A stretch of DNA of 64,000 nt from JAICJC01 sp963709425 (lineage in GTDB: Bacteria; Actinomycetota; Thermoleophilia; Gaiellales; JAICJC01), in contig CAVPWG010000004.1 of the NCBI GenBank assembly GCA_963709425.1, positions 434,001-498,000 on the forward strand. The letters are read 5' to 3'. Every line of letters starts with the position of its first letter. Position 1 is the stretch's first letter. The notes beneath the pieces were generated by a model. It was not told where the DNA came from. It saw nothing but the letters and a program-made list of their open reading frames with translations, and did no database searches. The translations under genes and the position numbers were made by a program. This document shows, piece by piece, positions 25,901 through 33,313 of the stretch.

Positions 25901-25982
25901 GACCGGGCAGGCGGTCGAGCGCTTCGAGGCGATGGGGCTCGGCTGGCACGCGGCAAAGACACGCGCGCTCGTGCCGGCGTAG
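22947..25982 (+). CDS. Class III adenylate/guanylate cyclase fused to AAA ATPase and TPR region
   Basis: 1011-residue cytoplasmic signalling protein. Residues 1-~175 are a class III nucleotide cyclase: metal Asp12 (FADLVGST), substrate Lys52 and metal Asp56 (EKFIGDAV), and TGDAVNVAARLE with the base-specifying Asp and the transition-state Asn and Arg, so it should be active and ATP-preferring. Residues ~195-500 are an AAA/STAND-type ATPase (Walker A GEAGMGKTS, Walker B VVVIEDLHWA). The remainder is helical and TPR-like, suited to ligand or protein sensing. It is divergent from the APC-Usp/Usp/kup operon. A cNMP-binding protein occurs at 56878-57306, but a link is only inferred. Confidence 0.92.
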   Translation: MERKLATILFADLVGSTELGASLDPEHARDMLDRFYDAMEAEIALGGGTVEKFIGDAVVAVFGAPAAQEDHAERALQVAVWMQERLQELFGGRLSLRIGVNSGEVAVGRAREGSSFATGDAVNVAARLEQAAEPGHTLVGERTAALVGGAFELGEPRTIEAKGKKGGVACRELGPMLAPRRPRGGHGLASSFVGRERELRWLEDAVARTEADGRPRLVKVVGEAGMGKTSVVLELRDRLPEATAFRLGRCLSYGRGVTYSALADVLRAELGLRQEDPAEDIVERLAGREILGLTLGLDVAGDLDPRAALLQLQDRWVELISQLGARGPAVVVIEDLHWAAGPLVEVLDRVLLDAQGPVLLLGTMRPDGTAFPAAEALTLERLAEEETAELAEAALAGPLEPRALELVAGHAEGNPFFVEEVLADLLDRGLLERNGDGWSLRDAAVELGIPDTVRGVLAARIDLLPAEAKEALQAASVIGRSFTPGGLAALIGSSAEVRTLVERGFVRPTEPELVFKHALTREVAYDTLAKAARARMHATFARWIEADDATDRRAGVLAHHYSEAVDPGIAELAWRDREDELAELSAAALRWLRRAAELSLARFDLDDALAQLHRAAELAPGEADVWHAIGRVNALKFDGEAMWPAMEKAIELAERPEALADLYAELTFETVMRGGMWKRPLDHGLVETWLARALELADAGGAARARALVTKATWEDDVEVAEQAVALAERLDDPVLLSYAYWARSGAAFIAFDFRDADRWAQRRFELLDRLTDPDKIAHIHYYGATAALAAGRPQEAEALVRTHDLVASRLSPHHEVHALGVLLFVEEALGHWDEVRRLQQRVEPAVAANQGTPCVLNARTLFSCAVAYGELGLEAEARRLETAAVAQGFQDLDVGFWLDPPPAHLALLRGDLERVATLLESSGETWHWSADGSLYALATKLDALIALGRLSEAEEAATPLLQPGTYLEPFALRTLGLVRSDRALTGQAVERFEAMGLGWHAAKTRALVPA

Positions 25983-25989
25983 GTAAGGC

Positions 25990-27024
25990 TCAAGGCGGGG
26001 GTTCGGTCGGGGGCTCCCTGGTCGCTCGCTGGGCGCGGGCCTTTTCGAGCTGGGCGGCGAGCTTCTCGGCCTCGTCGGCCGTCGACTCCTTCTCGCCGTT
26101 GTTCTTCTTCTTGCGGCGCATCACCGAGCGGGTCGCGTCCCAGCCGAACACCTTCACCATCAGGAGGGCGCCAAGGCAGATGTTGGCGAGCACGCAGGCC
26201 GCCTGCTGGCCCACGGAGTAGGCCGTGATCGTGGCCTGGCTGGCCTGGCCGGCGAGGGCTATCTGGAGGACGGCAGTGGTGGCACCGACGCCGCCGGGCG
26301 CCACCGAGAACACCGCTGCGATCGACGCGGCGGCGATGACGATGAACACGTTCCGGGGGGTTGGATCGATGTTGTAGGCCAGCATGAACGTGGCGTTGAC
26401 CGCGATACGGCAGCCGTACGACAGGGCCTGAAACACCACCACCCGGGCCAGGTAGCGGCGCGGAGTGTGAAGGATCGCCGCGCCCTGGCCGGCCTGCTCC
26501 CACTGCTCGCGAAGCCTCCGCTTGAGCACGCGGACCGCAATCACGAGCACGACCACCGTGCCGGCGATGACCACCAGCGTCACGAGCAGGTGGTCGCCCA
26601 TCCACGTCCCCAACGAGCCCAGCGCCTCGCCGAAGCTGTCCGGGGCGCTGAGGAAGAGCGCCAGGTAGACGAGACCACCCACGATCGACCAGAAGATGGC
26701 CTGCACGGCCGCGCCCGAGACGATCGTGGTCACGCTCGACCCCGGGATCGACGCCCGGAACAGCGCCAGGTAGGTGACCGTCCCCGCCTGACCCGGCAGC
26801 ACTGAATTCAGCCCAACGCCACCGGCGTACGCGGCCGAGATCTCCTTCTGGAGGACGTGCTTGTCCGGATAGGCGGCCTGGAGCACATTGCGCCACGCGA
26901 CCGAGTTCAGCAGCGTCTGGCCGAACTGGAACGCGAACCCGATGACCAGGTAGATCGGATCGATCGAGGCGATGTTGTCGAACGTCGTCTCGATCCATCC
27001 GGCCAGGTCGCTGAGCCAGCCCAT
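25990..27024 (-). CDS. LPG synthase-TM/flippase-like (UPF0104) integral membrane protein
   Basis: 344 residues with about eight membrane segments (for example YLVIGFAFQFGQTLLNSVAW). Signature stretches are GGVGLNSVLPGQAGTVTYL and SVAPGGVGATTAVLQ, typical of the lysylphosphatidylglycerol synthase transmembrane family (PF03706), many of which move lipids across membranes. The soluble aminoacyl-transferase domain of MprF is absent. The C-terminus is a charged, Lys/Glu-rich tail (~50 residues). A TAGAGT box ends 7 bases before the ATG. Confidence 0.85.
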   Translation of the reverse strand: MGWLSDLAGWIETTFDNIASIDPIYLVIGFAFQFGQTLLNSVAWRNVLQAAYPDKHVLQKEISAAYAGGVGLNSVLPGQAGTVTYLALFRASIPGSSVTTIVSGAAVQAIFWSIVGGLVYLALFLSAPDSFGEALGSLGTWMGDHLLVTLVVIAGTVVVLVIAVRVLKRRLREQWEQAGQGAAILHTPRRYLARVVVFQALSYGCRIAVNATFMLAYNIDPTPRNVFIVIAAASIAAVFSVAPGGVGATTAVLQIALAGQASQATITAYSVGQQAACVLANICLGALLMVKVFGWDATRSVMRRKKKNNGEKESTADEAEKLAAQLEKARAQRATREPPTEPPP

Positions 27025-27031
27025 CGCAGCA

Positions 27032-27037
27032 ACTCTA
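27032..27037 (-). promoter_or_regulatory. -10 box of leaderless-type promoter (UPF0104 gene)
   Basis: TAGAGT on the minus strand ends 7 bases before ATG 27024. No good -35 was found at the expected distance. Confidence 0.45.
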
Positions 27038-27108
27038 CGACAGGGACGCAGACGGCGAGCGGCAGCGGCGTCCGGCCGGCCCCGCCGTCGCAGTCGAGGC
27101 GCTGACGA

Positions 27109-28308
27109 TCAGGGTACCGGCGGCTTGCCGACCTGCGGTGGTGGGTCGTTCTCGGCCGATCGCGCGTGGGCCAGCTCGCCGCTGATGTGAACGACGGCCG
27201 ACGTGAGAGGAGCCGCGAGGACGAGCCCGACCATGCCGAAGAGGCTGCCCGCCGCGATGGTGACCACGAGCACGACGAGCGGGTTCAGCCTCAGCGTCGC
27301 GCCGAACGCGATCGGCTGCACGATGTTTTGAAGCATGCCGTTGGCGAGAATGACGATCACGAGCATGATCAGCGCGGTGTTCGTGCCCTGCGAGCCCAGC
27401 GCCAGGATGACGGCGAAGGCGCCGGCGACGAAGGCGCCGATGAACGGGATGTAGGCGGTCACGAACGTCACCACTGCGATCGTGCCGGCCAGCGGCACAC
27501 CGAGCGCCAGCGCCCCGATGCCGACGACGATCCCGTTGAACGCCGCGACGATGGTCACGCCGCCGAAGTAGCGGCGGAGCGACTGGATCACGCCGCCGGT
27601 GATGGTGCGAGCGACGGGATGCGGCACACCCATGCGGCGCTCGACCCAGCGGCGCATCACCGGCCCGTCCTTCAGCAGGAAGAACAGCGAGAACAGGGTG
27701 AACGACACCGCGAAGGCGAGCGAGGTGAGCCCCTCGATGCCCCTGGTGATGCCACTCACGAACGTGGAGATGATGTTCGGGATATCCGTCTTGAGGCTGC
27801 TGGTGGCGTCGGCCGCGCCGGACTGGCTGACGCCGGCGTCCTGTAACCAGCCCTGCAGCTTTGCGGCTGCGGCGGAGCTCTCGGACGAGATCTGGTCGGT
27901 CTGCGACACGAGGCCGCCGACCACGAGGACCAGGATCAAGAAGCCGAGGGCGGCGATGCCGAGCAGCGCCACCACCGCACCCGCCGCGCGCGGCACGCCC
28001 CGCCGCTGGATCGCGGCGACCACCGGCGAGGAGACCGTGGCCACGACGAATCCGGCGACCACCGGCGCAACGATCACCGAGGTCGCGTCCAGCAGCAGGA
28101 TCGAGAAGAACCCAAGCGCGGCGACGCCGAGCAGCAGCCACGCGGCGAACCCCAAGTCGCGTAGCCAGCGGGGCGCCGAAAAGACTGCGGAGAGCTCGCT
28201 CAGCTGCGCGGCATCGAGGTGCACGGTCGCCACCGGCGCAGCCGGAGGCACCGCACCCGCCGCGGAGGGGGTGCTGACAGAGCGGCGCCATGGCCTGGGA
28301 ATCCGCAT
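27109..28308 (-). CDS. AI-2E family transporter (PerM/YdiK-like)
   Basis: 399-residue membrane protein. An Ala/Pro-rich N-terminus of ~50 residues is followed by a helix pair, a large soluble loop (~90-170: SETDQI-like, SSLKTDIPNII) and six further helices. The family features FSLFFLLKDGP and AYIPFIGAFVAGAFAVILAL are visible. Family members are exporters, some implicated in AI-2 release or Na+/H+ exchange; the substrate here is not known. Start at ATG 28308; no leaderless box is seen. Confidence 0.9.
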   Translation of the reverse strand: MRIPRPWRRSVSTPSAAGAVPPAAPVATVHLDAAQLSELSAVFSAPRWLRDLGFAAWLLLGVAALGFFSILLLDATSVIVAPVVAGFVVATVSSPVVAAIQRRGVPRAAGAVVALLGIAALGFLILVLVVGGLVSQTDQISSESSAAAAKLQGWLQDAGVSQSGAADATSSLKTDIPNIISTFVSGITRGIEGLTSLAFAVSFTLFSLFFLLKDGPVMRRWVERRMGVPHPVARTITGGVIQSLRRYFGGVTIVAAFNGIVVGIGALALGVPLAGTIAVVTFVTAYIPFIGAFVAGAFAVILALGSQGTNTALIMLVIVILANGMLQNIVQPIAFGATLRLNPLVVLVVTIAAGSLFGMVGLVLAAPLTSAVVHISGELAHARSAENDPPPQVGKPPVP

Positions 28309-28398
28309 GCCGACGCAAGCGGTCTTCGACCATCAGCCCCATCCTCCTCCGGGTTGGGATGGACACCCGCTCCGTGGGTCGACCGCAAAACGCCGAAA

Positions 28399-28416
28399 CC
28401 CGCCCTCTCGAGCGGG
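28399..28416 (-). terminator. Candidate terminator of tRNA-Leu
   Basis: On the minus strand a short stem CCCGC/GCGGG with an 8-base loop is followed by a T-rich tail (TTTCGGCGTTTTG). It lies 12 bases past the tRNA 3' end. Confidence 0.45.
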
Positions 28417-28427
28417 TCCCGGGGTCA

Positions 28428-28513
<86 letters not shown>

Positions 28514-28530
28514 GGGCGGTGCGGGCACGC

Positions 28531-28536
28531 ATTCTA
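28531..28536 (-). promoter_or_regulatory. -10 box of tRNA-Leu promoter
   Basis: TAGAAT on the minus strand lies 17 bases before the tRNA 5' end, leaving a short 5' leader for RNase P. The -35 is not evident. Confidence 0.45.
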
Positions 28537-28596
28537 CTGCCTCGGCGCTCCCGCGCCCCGGCGCTGCAATATTGGTGTCTGACCCCGATTTTGCAG

Positions 28597-28821
28597 CTAG
28601 AGCAGGAAGCCGAGCGCGATCACGTTGGCCGTGAAGACCAGCGCGACGGCGACCGTGATGCGCGTCAGGTTCCGCTCCATGACCGCCGTGCCGCCGTAGC
28701 TCGACCCGCCCGGGTTGAGCATCCCCGAGAGCCCGGTGTCCTTGCCCGAATGCATGAGGACGAGGACGATGAGCGCGACGCCGAGGATGACCTGAAGCCC
28801 CGAGAGGATGTGCGTGGCCAC
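28597..28821 (-). CDS. secG: Preprotein translocase subunit SecG
   Basis: 74-residue protein with two membrane helices (LSGLQVILGVALIVLVLMH and ITVAVALVFTANVIALGFLL) joined by the Gly/Ser loop LSGMLNPGGSSYGGTAVMERN typical of SecG. It assists SecYE in protein export. GTG 28821 is taken because it gives the normal SecG length; the much longer frame upstream is antisense to selD. It lies 6 bases after the selD stop, so co-transcription is likely, though a TAGACT box also ends 7 bases before the GTG. Confidence 0.9.
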   Translation of the reverse strand: MATHILSGLQVILGVALIVLVLMHSGKDTGLSGMLNPGGSSYGGTAVMERNLTRITVAVALVFTANVIALGFLL

Positions 28822-28826
28822 GGGCC

Positions 28827-29840
28827 TCAGTCTACCAAGACGGTGCCGGCCGGCCCTGTGCTCAGGCGGCCGATCACAGGCCACGGGAGGGTCGCCGCCC
28901 GCTCGGGCGGGAGCGCCACGAGCAGGCCGCCAGACGTCTGCGCGTCGCACGCCAGCAGGCGATCGGCCCCGTCGAGCCCCGAGCCGAACTCGGCATAGGC
29001 GGCCGCCAGCTCGAGGTTCGTGCGGGTGCCGCCCGGGACGTGCCCGGCCTCGATCAGCCGCCGCACGCCCGGAAGCAGCTCGACCGCTCCGAAATCGATC
29101 TCGGCACGCAGCCCGGCGCCGTCGGCGACCTCGCGCGCGTGGCCGACCAGGCCGAACCCGGTCACGTCGGTTACGGCATGCGGCCGCGCGCCCCGCACGA
29201 CCTCGGCTGCGGCGGCGTTCAGGGTCGTCATCGACTCGACGGCCGCGTCCACGACCTCGGCGTCCGGAGCCCCCCGCTTCACCGCCGTCGCCACGATCCC
29301 GGTCCCGATTGGCTTCGAGAGGACGAGCGCGTCGCCCGCCCGCCCGCCCGCGTTCGTCCACACCTCGCCGGGGTGCACGAACCCCGTGACGGCCATGCCG
29401 TACTTCGGCTCGGGGTCGTCGATCGAGTGGCCGCCCGCGACGACCGCGCCGGCCGCCCGGGCCGCGTCCGCCCCGCCGCGCAGGATCTCGCCGAGCAGCT
29501 CCATCGGGAGCGTCTTCGGGAAGGCGACCACGTTCAGCGCGAACGCCGGACGCCCGCCCATCGCGTAGATGTCCGAGAACGCGTTCGTGGCCGCGATCCG
29601 CCCGAACGTGTACGGGTCGTCGACGAGCGGCGTGAAGAAGTCGATCGTCTGCACCACCGCCAGCTCGTCGGAGATGCGCCAGACGGCCGCGTCGTCGAGA
29701 CCCGTGTGGCCGACGAGGAGGTCGGGCGCGTCGAACGCCGGGAGCGCCGCGAGCACCTCGCGGAGCGAGCCCGCCGGAAGCTTGCACGCGCAGCCGGCGC
29801 CGTGGGAGAGCTGGGTCAGTCGGACAGCCGCCGTCGCCAT
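28827..29840 (-). CDS. selD: Selenide, water dikinase
   Basis: Makes monoselenophosphate from selenide and ATP, the selenium donor for selenocysteine and 2-selenouridine. It is 337 residues. The catalytic loop SHGAGCACK has Cys17 and Lys20 at the standard positions, so this is the Cys form and not a selenoprotein. Further signatures are FGRIAATNAFSDIYAMGG, VVAGGHSIDDPEP and AVTDVTGFGLVGHAREVA. A TAGAAT box ends 6 bases before the ATG. selA, selB, selC or mnmH are not in the window, so which selenium pathway it serves is unknown. Confidence 0.95.
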   Translation of the reverse strand: MATAAVRLTQLSHGAGCACKLPAGSLREVLAALPAFDAPDLLVGHTGLDDAAVWRISDELAVVQTIDFFTPLVDDPYTFGRIAATNAFSDIYAMGGRPAFALNVVAFPKTLPMELLGEILRGGADAARAAGAVVAGGHSIDDPEPKYGMAVTGFVHPGEVWTNAGGRAGDALVLSKPIGTGIVATAVKRGAPDAEVVDAAVESMTTLNAAAAEVVRGARPHAVTDVTGFGLVGHAREVADGAGLRAEIDFGAVELLPGVRRLIEAGHVPGGTRTNLELAAAYAEFGSGLDGADRLLACDAQTSGGLLVALPPERAATLPWPVIGRLSTGPAGTVLVD

Positions 29841-29846
29841 CCGGCA

Positions 29847-29869
29847 ATTCTAGACGCGGGGCCTATCCT
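29847..29869. promoter_or_regulatory. Back-to-back leaderless -10 boxes between selD and the 73-aa gene
   Basis: In a 35-base divergent gap, TAGAAT (minus, 29852-29847) ends 6 bases before the selD ATG, and TATCCT (plus, 29864-29869) ends 6 bases before the ATG at 29876. Both genes therefore look leaderless, and the two promoters overlap. Confidence 0.6.
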
Positions 29870-29875
29870 GCCCGC

Positions 29876-30097
29876 ATGCCCGAGGTTGACCCGGACGTTG
29901 CCGCGGAGCGCATCCGCAAGCTGATCATCGTCGGCGACAACCGGCTGAAGCAGGGGGGCGACGACAAGTACGCGAAGGCCCGCGGGACCTACGAGCAGGC
30001 CCTGCGCATGGCCGAGGAGGTCGGCCTGGGCGAGCGCTTCCGGCCGTTCATCGAGCGGCGGCTCGAATCCATCGAGGATCTACACTCCGGCCCGTGA
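29876..30097 (+). CDS. Small acidic helical (TPR-like) hypothetical protein
   Basis: 73 residues, cytoplasmic, predicted all-helical. The segment KYAKARGTYEQALRMAEEVG has the spacing of a single tetratricopeptide-like helix pair. It is supported as a real gene by the leaderless promoter immediately upstream and by the GTGA overlap of its stop with the aldo/keto reductase start. The function is not recognised; it may be a partner of the reductase. Confidence 0.7.
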   Translation: MPEVDPDVAAERIRKLIIVGDNRLKQGGDDKYAKARGTYEQALRMAEEVGLGERFRPFIERRLESIEDLHSGP

Positions 30098-31080
30098 AGA
30101 CGCGCACGTTCGGCACGTCGGGGATCCCGGCCTCCGAGGTCGGCTTCGGTCTCTGGACGGTCTCGACCGGGTGGTGGGGCGAGCACTCCGACGAGTCCGC
30201 GGTCGCGCTCCTTCGCGAGGCGCACGACCTCGGCATCACCTTCTTCGACACCGCCGACACCTACGGCGAGGGCCGTGGCGAGACGCTGCTCGCGCGGGCC
30301 CTCGGCGACGTCCGCGACGACATCACGATCGCGACGAAGTTCGGCTACGACATCTACTCCCCGTGGGAGCGAAAGGGTCACGTCGAGCGCCCGCACGACT
30401 GGTCTCCGCGCTTCATCCGCTACGCCCTCGAGCAGAGCCTCGCCCGCCTCGGCACCGACCACATCGACATCTACCAGCTGCACAACCCGCGCATGGACGC
30501 CATCCGGTCCGACGCCGTCTTCGAGGTGCTGGAGGAGGCGCGCGACGCCGGCAAGATCCGTGCGTACGGCGTCGCGCTCGGCCCGGCGATCGGCTGGCGC
30601 GACGAGGGCATCGAGGCGTTCGCCGTGCGGCGGCCGGCGGCTGGGCAGATCATCCACAACCTGCTCGAGCAGGACCCCGGCCGCGAGCTGATCGAGGCCG
30701 CGCGCGGGAACGGCGTCGGGCTCATGGTGCGCGTGCCGCATTCGTCGGGAATGCTCGAGGGCAAGTACACGAAGGACACGGTATTCGCCGAGAACGACCA
30801 CCGCCGCCACCGCCCGAAGGAGTGGCTGGAGCAGGGGCTGCGCAAGGTCGACCGGCTCGGGTTCCTCACCGAGGAGCGCACGCTCGGGCAGGCCGCGATC
30901 AAGTGGCTGCTCGCCGAGCCGGCGGTGACGACCGTGCTGCCGAACATCTACGACTCTGACCAGCTGCGCGAGTTCGCCGCGGCGCCCGACACGGCCGACA
31001 TCACATCCGCCGAGCTCGAACGGATCGCCGACCTCTACGAGAACGGCTTCTATCTCGAGCCGGCCGCGACCGGCGCCTGA
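30094..31080 (+). CDS. Aldo/keto reductase
   Basis: NADP(H)-dependent oxidoreductase, 328 residues, (beta/alpha)8 barrel. The catalytic tetrad is visible: Asp52 and Tyr57 (FFDTADTYGEG), Lys82 (IATKFGYD) and His in DIYQLHNPRMD (~128). The start is GTG at 30094, overlapping the stop of the 73-aa gene. The C-terminal ~30 bases overlap the convergent thioredoxin-fold gene. It resembles general-stress or YghZ-like AKRs; substrate unknown. Confidence 0.92.
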   Translation: MKTRTFGTSGIPASEVGFGLWTVSTGWWGEHSDESAVALLREAHDLGITFFDTADTYGEGRGETLLARALGDVRDDITIATKFGYDIYSPWERKGHVERPHDWSPRFIRYALEQSLARLGTDHIDIYQLHNPRMDAIRSDAVFEVLEEARDAGKIRAYGVALGPAIGWRDEGIEAFAVRRPAAGQIIHNLLEQDPGRELIEAARGNGVGLMVRVPHSSGMLEGKYTKDTVFAENDHRRHRPKEWLEQGLRKVDRLGFLTEERTLGQAAIKWLLAEPAVTTVLPNIYDSDQLREFAAAPDTADITSAELERIADLYENGFYLEPAATGA

Positions 31081-31472
31081 GCCGGCGGGCCGAGAAGCGC
31101 GGCGAGCTCCGAGCGCTCGGGCGGCTTCGTCCACCGGCGCCGCACCGCGCCGCTCGCGTCGAGGAGGAACACCGTCGGCGCCGACCGCACCCTGAGCATC
31201 GACGCGCACGGGCTGTGTGAGGGGAGCTCGACGACCGTCACCCCGGGGTGATGGGCGACCGCCTCGGCGAGCCGGTTGAGCGCGACCCGAGACGCCGGGC
31301 TGGGATTCGAGAACTGGACGAGCGCCCCACCGGCCGGGAACTGCTCCAGGCCCAGGGCGGCGGCGGCAACCCGCTGCGGCGGCCGTGTCCGGGCCAGCCG
31401 GCGGCGCGCGCGGATCCGCTCTGCCCCAATCCCCGCGGCGGGCACCGCCACGAGCAGCCACCACACGGTCAT
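31050..31472 (-). CDS. Membrane-anchored thioredoxin-fold protein lacking CxxC
   Basis: 140 residues. An N-terminal helix (MTVWWLLVAVPAAGIGAERI) anchors a thioredoxin-like domain: GGALVQFSNPSPAS occupies the active-site position and APTVFLLDASGAVRRRW contains the cis-Pro strand. The redox CxxC is replaced by S-P-A-S, so classical disulfide chemistry is not expected. Its ATG overlaps the stop of the upstream GT4 gene. Confidence 0.75.
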   Translation of the reverse strand: MTVWWLLVAVPAAGIGAERIRARRRLARTRPPQRVAAAALGLEQFPAGGALVQFSNPSPASRVALNRLAEAVAHHPGVTVVELPSHSPCASMLRVRSAPTVFLLDASGAVRRRWTKPPERSELAALLGPPAQAPVAAGSR

Positions 31473-32461
31473 GGCAGAACGATACCGGCCGCGCGCGCCA
31501 GCACGGCCTCGATCCGCTCCGCCTGGTGCGAGAGCGCATGCTCCTCGGCGACGCGGACCGCCGCCGCGCACGGCACCGGCAGGCCGGCGGCCGTTCGCAT
31601 GCCGGCGGCGATCGCCTCCTCGTCGTAGGGGTCGACGAGCGCGCCGCAGGCCGGCGTCACGATCTCGGGCGGGCCGCCGATCCTCGTCGCGACCACCGGC
31701 CGGCCGCAGGCCAGCGCCTCGAGCATCGCCTGGCCCTGCGGCTCCTCGAGGCTCGGGAGGCACACGACGTCGTGCTCGCGGAGCGCCAGGAGGACGCCCT
31801 CCGGGGTGCGCCGGCCGGTGAAGCGGACGCCCGCCGGCGCCGCCGCGCGGAGCTGGCCCTCGAGCGGGCCGCCGCCGATGATCGTGAGCGAGCCGTCGCG
31901 GAGCCGCGCAAACGCCCGCATCAGGCGGCCGACGTTCTTGCGCGCTGTCAGGGAGCCGACAAACAGAAACCGCGGGCCCGCGCCGGGAGCCCGCGCCGTC
32001 GGCCGGAAGCGGTCGGTGTCGACGCCGCAGTCGATCACGTCCGCCGGCGCGCCGAGCCGCTCGCGGACGTACTCCGAGACGCAGATGACAGCTCCCGACC
32101 GCCGAACCACGAGGCGCGTCAGAAACCCGATCGCGAGGCTCGAGCGAGCGTTTCGGACGTCGCCACCGTGCGCGGTGACCGCAAACCTCCGACCTGTCAT
32201 GGCCGCGATCAGGCCGGGCGGTACGAGGTAGTGGGCATACACGATGTCGGGCCTCGTCCGCCGGACCTGCCCCAGCGTGCGGCCCAGCAGCCAGGCGTAG
32301 GCGACGGGGGTCGCGACCCGGCCCCGGCGGCCGCTGCGCAGCACCGACTCGTCGACCTGGTGGCCACGCGCTCGCAGCGCGCTCGCGAGCCGCTCGACGA
32401 AGACGCCGTACTCCGGGCGCTCCGGTGAGGGGTACATGCCTGAGACGAGCAGGATGCGCAA
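31469..32461 (-). CDS. Glycosyltransferase family 4
   Basis: 330 residues, GT-B fold, nucleotide-sugar-dependent. The start is MRILLVSGMYPSPERPEYG from a TTG codon at 32461, the only start giving a normal GT4 N-terminus. The middle has RFLFVGSLTARKNVGRLMRA and the C-terminal donor site is VVCLPSLEEPQGQAMLEALA with the EX7E-type pattern. A TAGGCT box lies 10 bases before the TTG. Donor and acceptor are unknown. Confidence 0.9.
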   Translation of the reverse strand: MRILLVSGMYPSPERPEYGVFVERLASALRARGHQVDESVLRSGRRGRVATPVAYAWLLGRTLGQVRRTRPDIVYAHYLVPPGLIAAMTGRRFAVTAHGGDVRNARSSLAIGFLTRLVVRRSGAVICVSEYVRERLGAPADVIDCGVDTDRFRPTARAPGAGPRFLFVGSLTARKNVGRLMRAFARLRDGSLTIIGGGPLEGQLRAAAPAGVRFTGRRTPEGVLLALREHDVVCLPSLEEPQGQAMLEALACGRPVVATRIGGPPEIVTPACGALVDPYDEEAIAAGMRTAAGLPVPCAAAVRVAEEHALSHQAERIEAVLARAAGIVLP

Positions 32462-32500
32462 TGCGCAAGCGAGCCTAACGGCTCAGGCGGTCCCCGCGGC

Positions 32501-33313
32501 TCAGACGCCCTCCAAGCGCCGCTCGGCGGCCCGCCGTCCGATCTCGGCGGCGACGACCAGCATCAGCGACGCGGCGATCACCAGGCCGGCGATGGCGACG
32601 GTCTGAGGGCGAAGGCTCGGGTTACGCGCGTTCGAGTACAGGAAGATCGGGAACGTGTCGTGGCCCGGCGGCACCAGGAACGAGGCGATGGCGTACTCGT
32701 CGAACGAGATCGTGAACGAGATCAGGTACGCCGACAGGATCGCCGGCAGGATCAGCGGCAGCGTGACGCGCACGAAGGCCGTGATCTCGCCCGCCCCAAG
32801 GTCGCGCGCGGCCTCCGCGATCGCGGGGTCGAGCGTCTGCAGCCGCGGAAGGATGACAAGCACGCAGTACGGCACCGAGACGACGACGTGGACGAAGAGG
32901 ACCGCGCTCAGCGACTGGTTGAACCCGAGTGTCTTCAGGAGCACCAGCATGCCGACGCCGAGGACGACGTAGGGCACGACGAGCGGCAGCATCACGAGCG
33001 CGGTCACGACCGGGCGGGCGAACACGCGCGGCGCCGACAATGCCAGCGCCGCGAGGATGCCGAGCAGCGTCGCGGCGAGGCCGTTCACCGCGGCGACGGC
33101 GGCGCTCCGCTTGACCGCGGCGACGAGCAGGTCGTTCCCGAGCGCCAGGTGGTACCAGTGGGTGGTGAACCCCGCGAGCGGAAGCGTCGGCGTCGTGTTG
33201 TCGTTGAACGAGAAGATGACCAGCACGACGATCGGCGCGTACAGGAACAGCACCATCAGCAGGAAGTAGCCGCTCAGGATCCCGCGGGCGAGCCGGCCGG
33301 CAGCGGCGCTCAT
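32501..33313 (-). CDS. Polyamine-type ABC transporter permease (PotC-like)
   Basis: 270-residue permease, six membrane helices, with the EAA motif EAARDLGAGEITAFVRVTLP near residue 170 and the PotC-like SFTISFDEYAIASFLVPPG after it. It imports spermidine/putrescine or a related cation in the family. ATG 33313 overlaps the stop of the PotB-like gene. No ATPase gene follows; the operon ends here. Confidence 0.88.
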   Translation of the reverse strand: MSAAAGRLARGILSGYFLLMVLFLYAPIVVLVIFSFNDNTTPTLPLAGFTTHWYHLALGNDLLVAAVKRSAAVAAVNGLAATLLGILAALALSAPRVFARPVVTALVMLPLVVPYVVLGVGMLVLLKTLGFNQSLSAVLFVHVVVSVPYCVLVILPRLQTLDPAIAEAARDLGAGEITAFVRVTLPLILPAILSAYLISFTISFDEYAIASFLVPPGHDTFPIFLYSNARNPSLRPQTVAIAGLVIAASLMLVVAAEIGRRAAERRLEGV

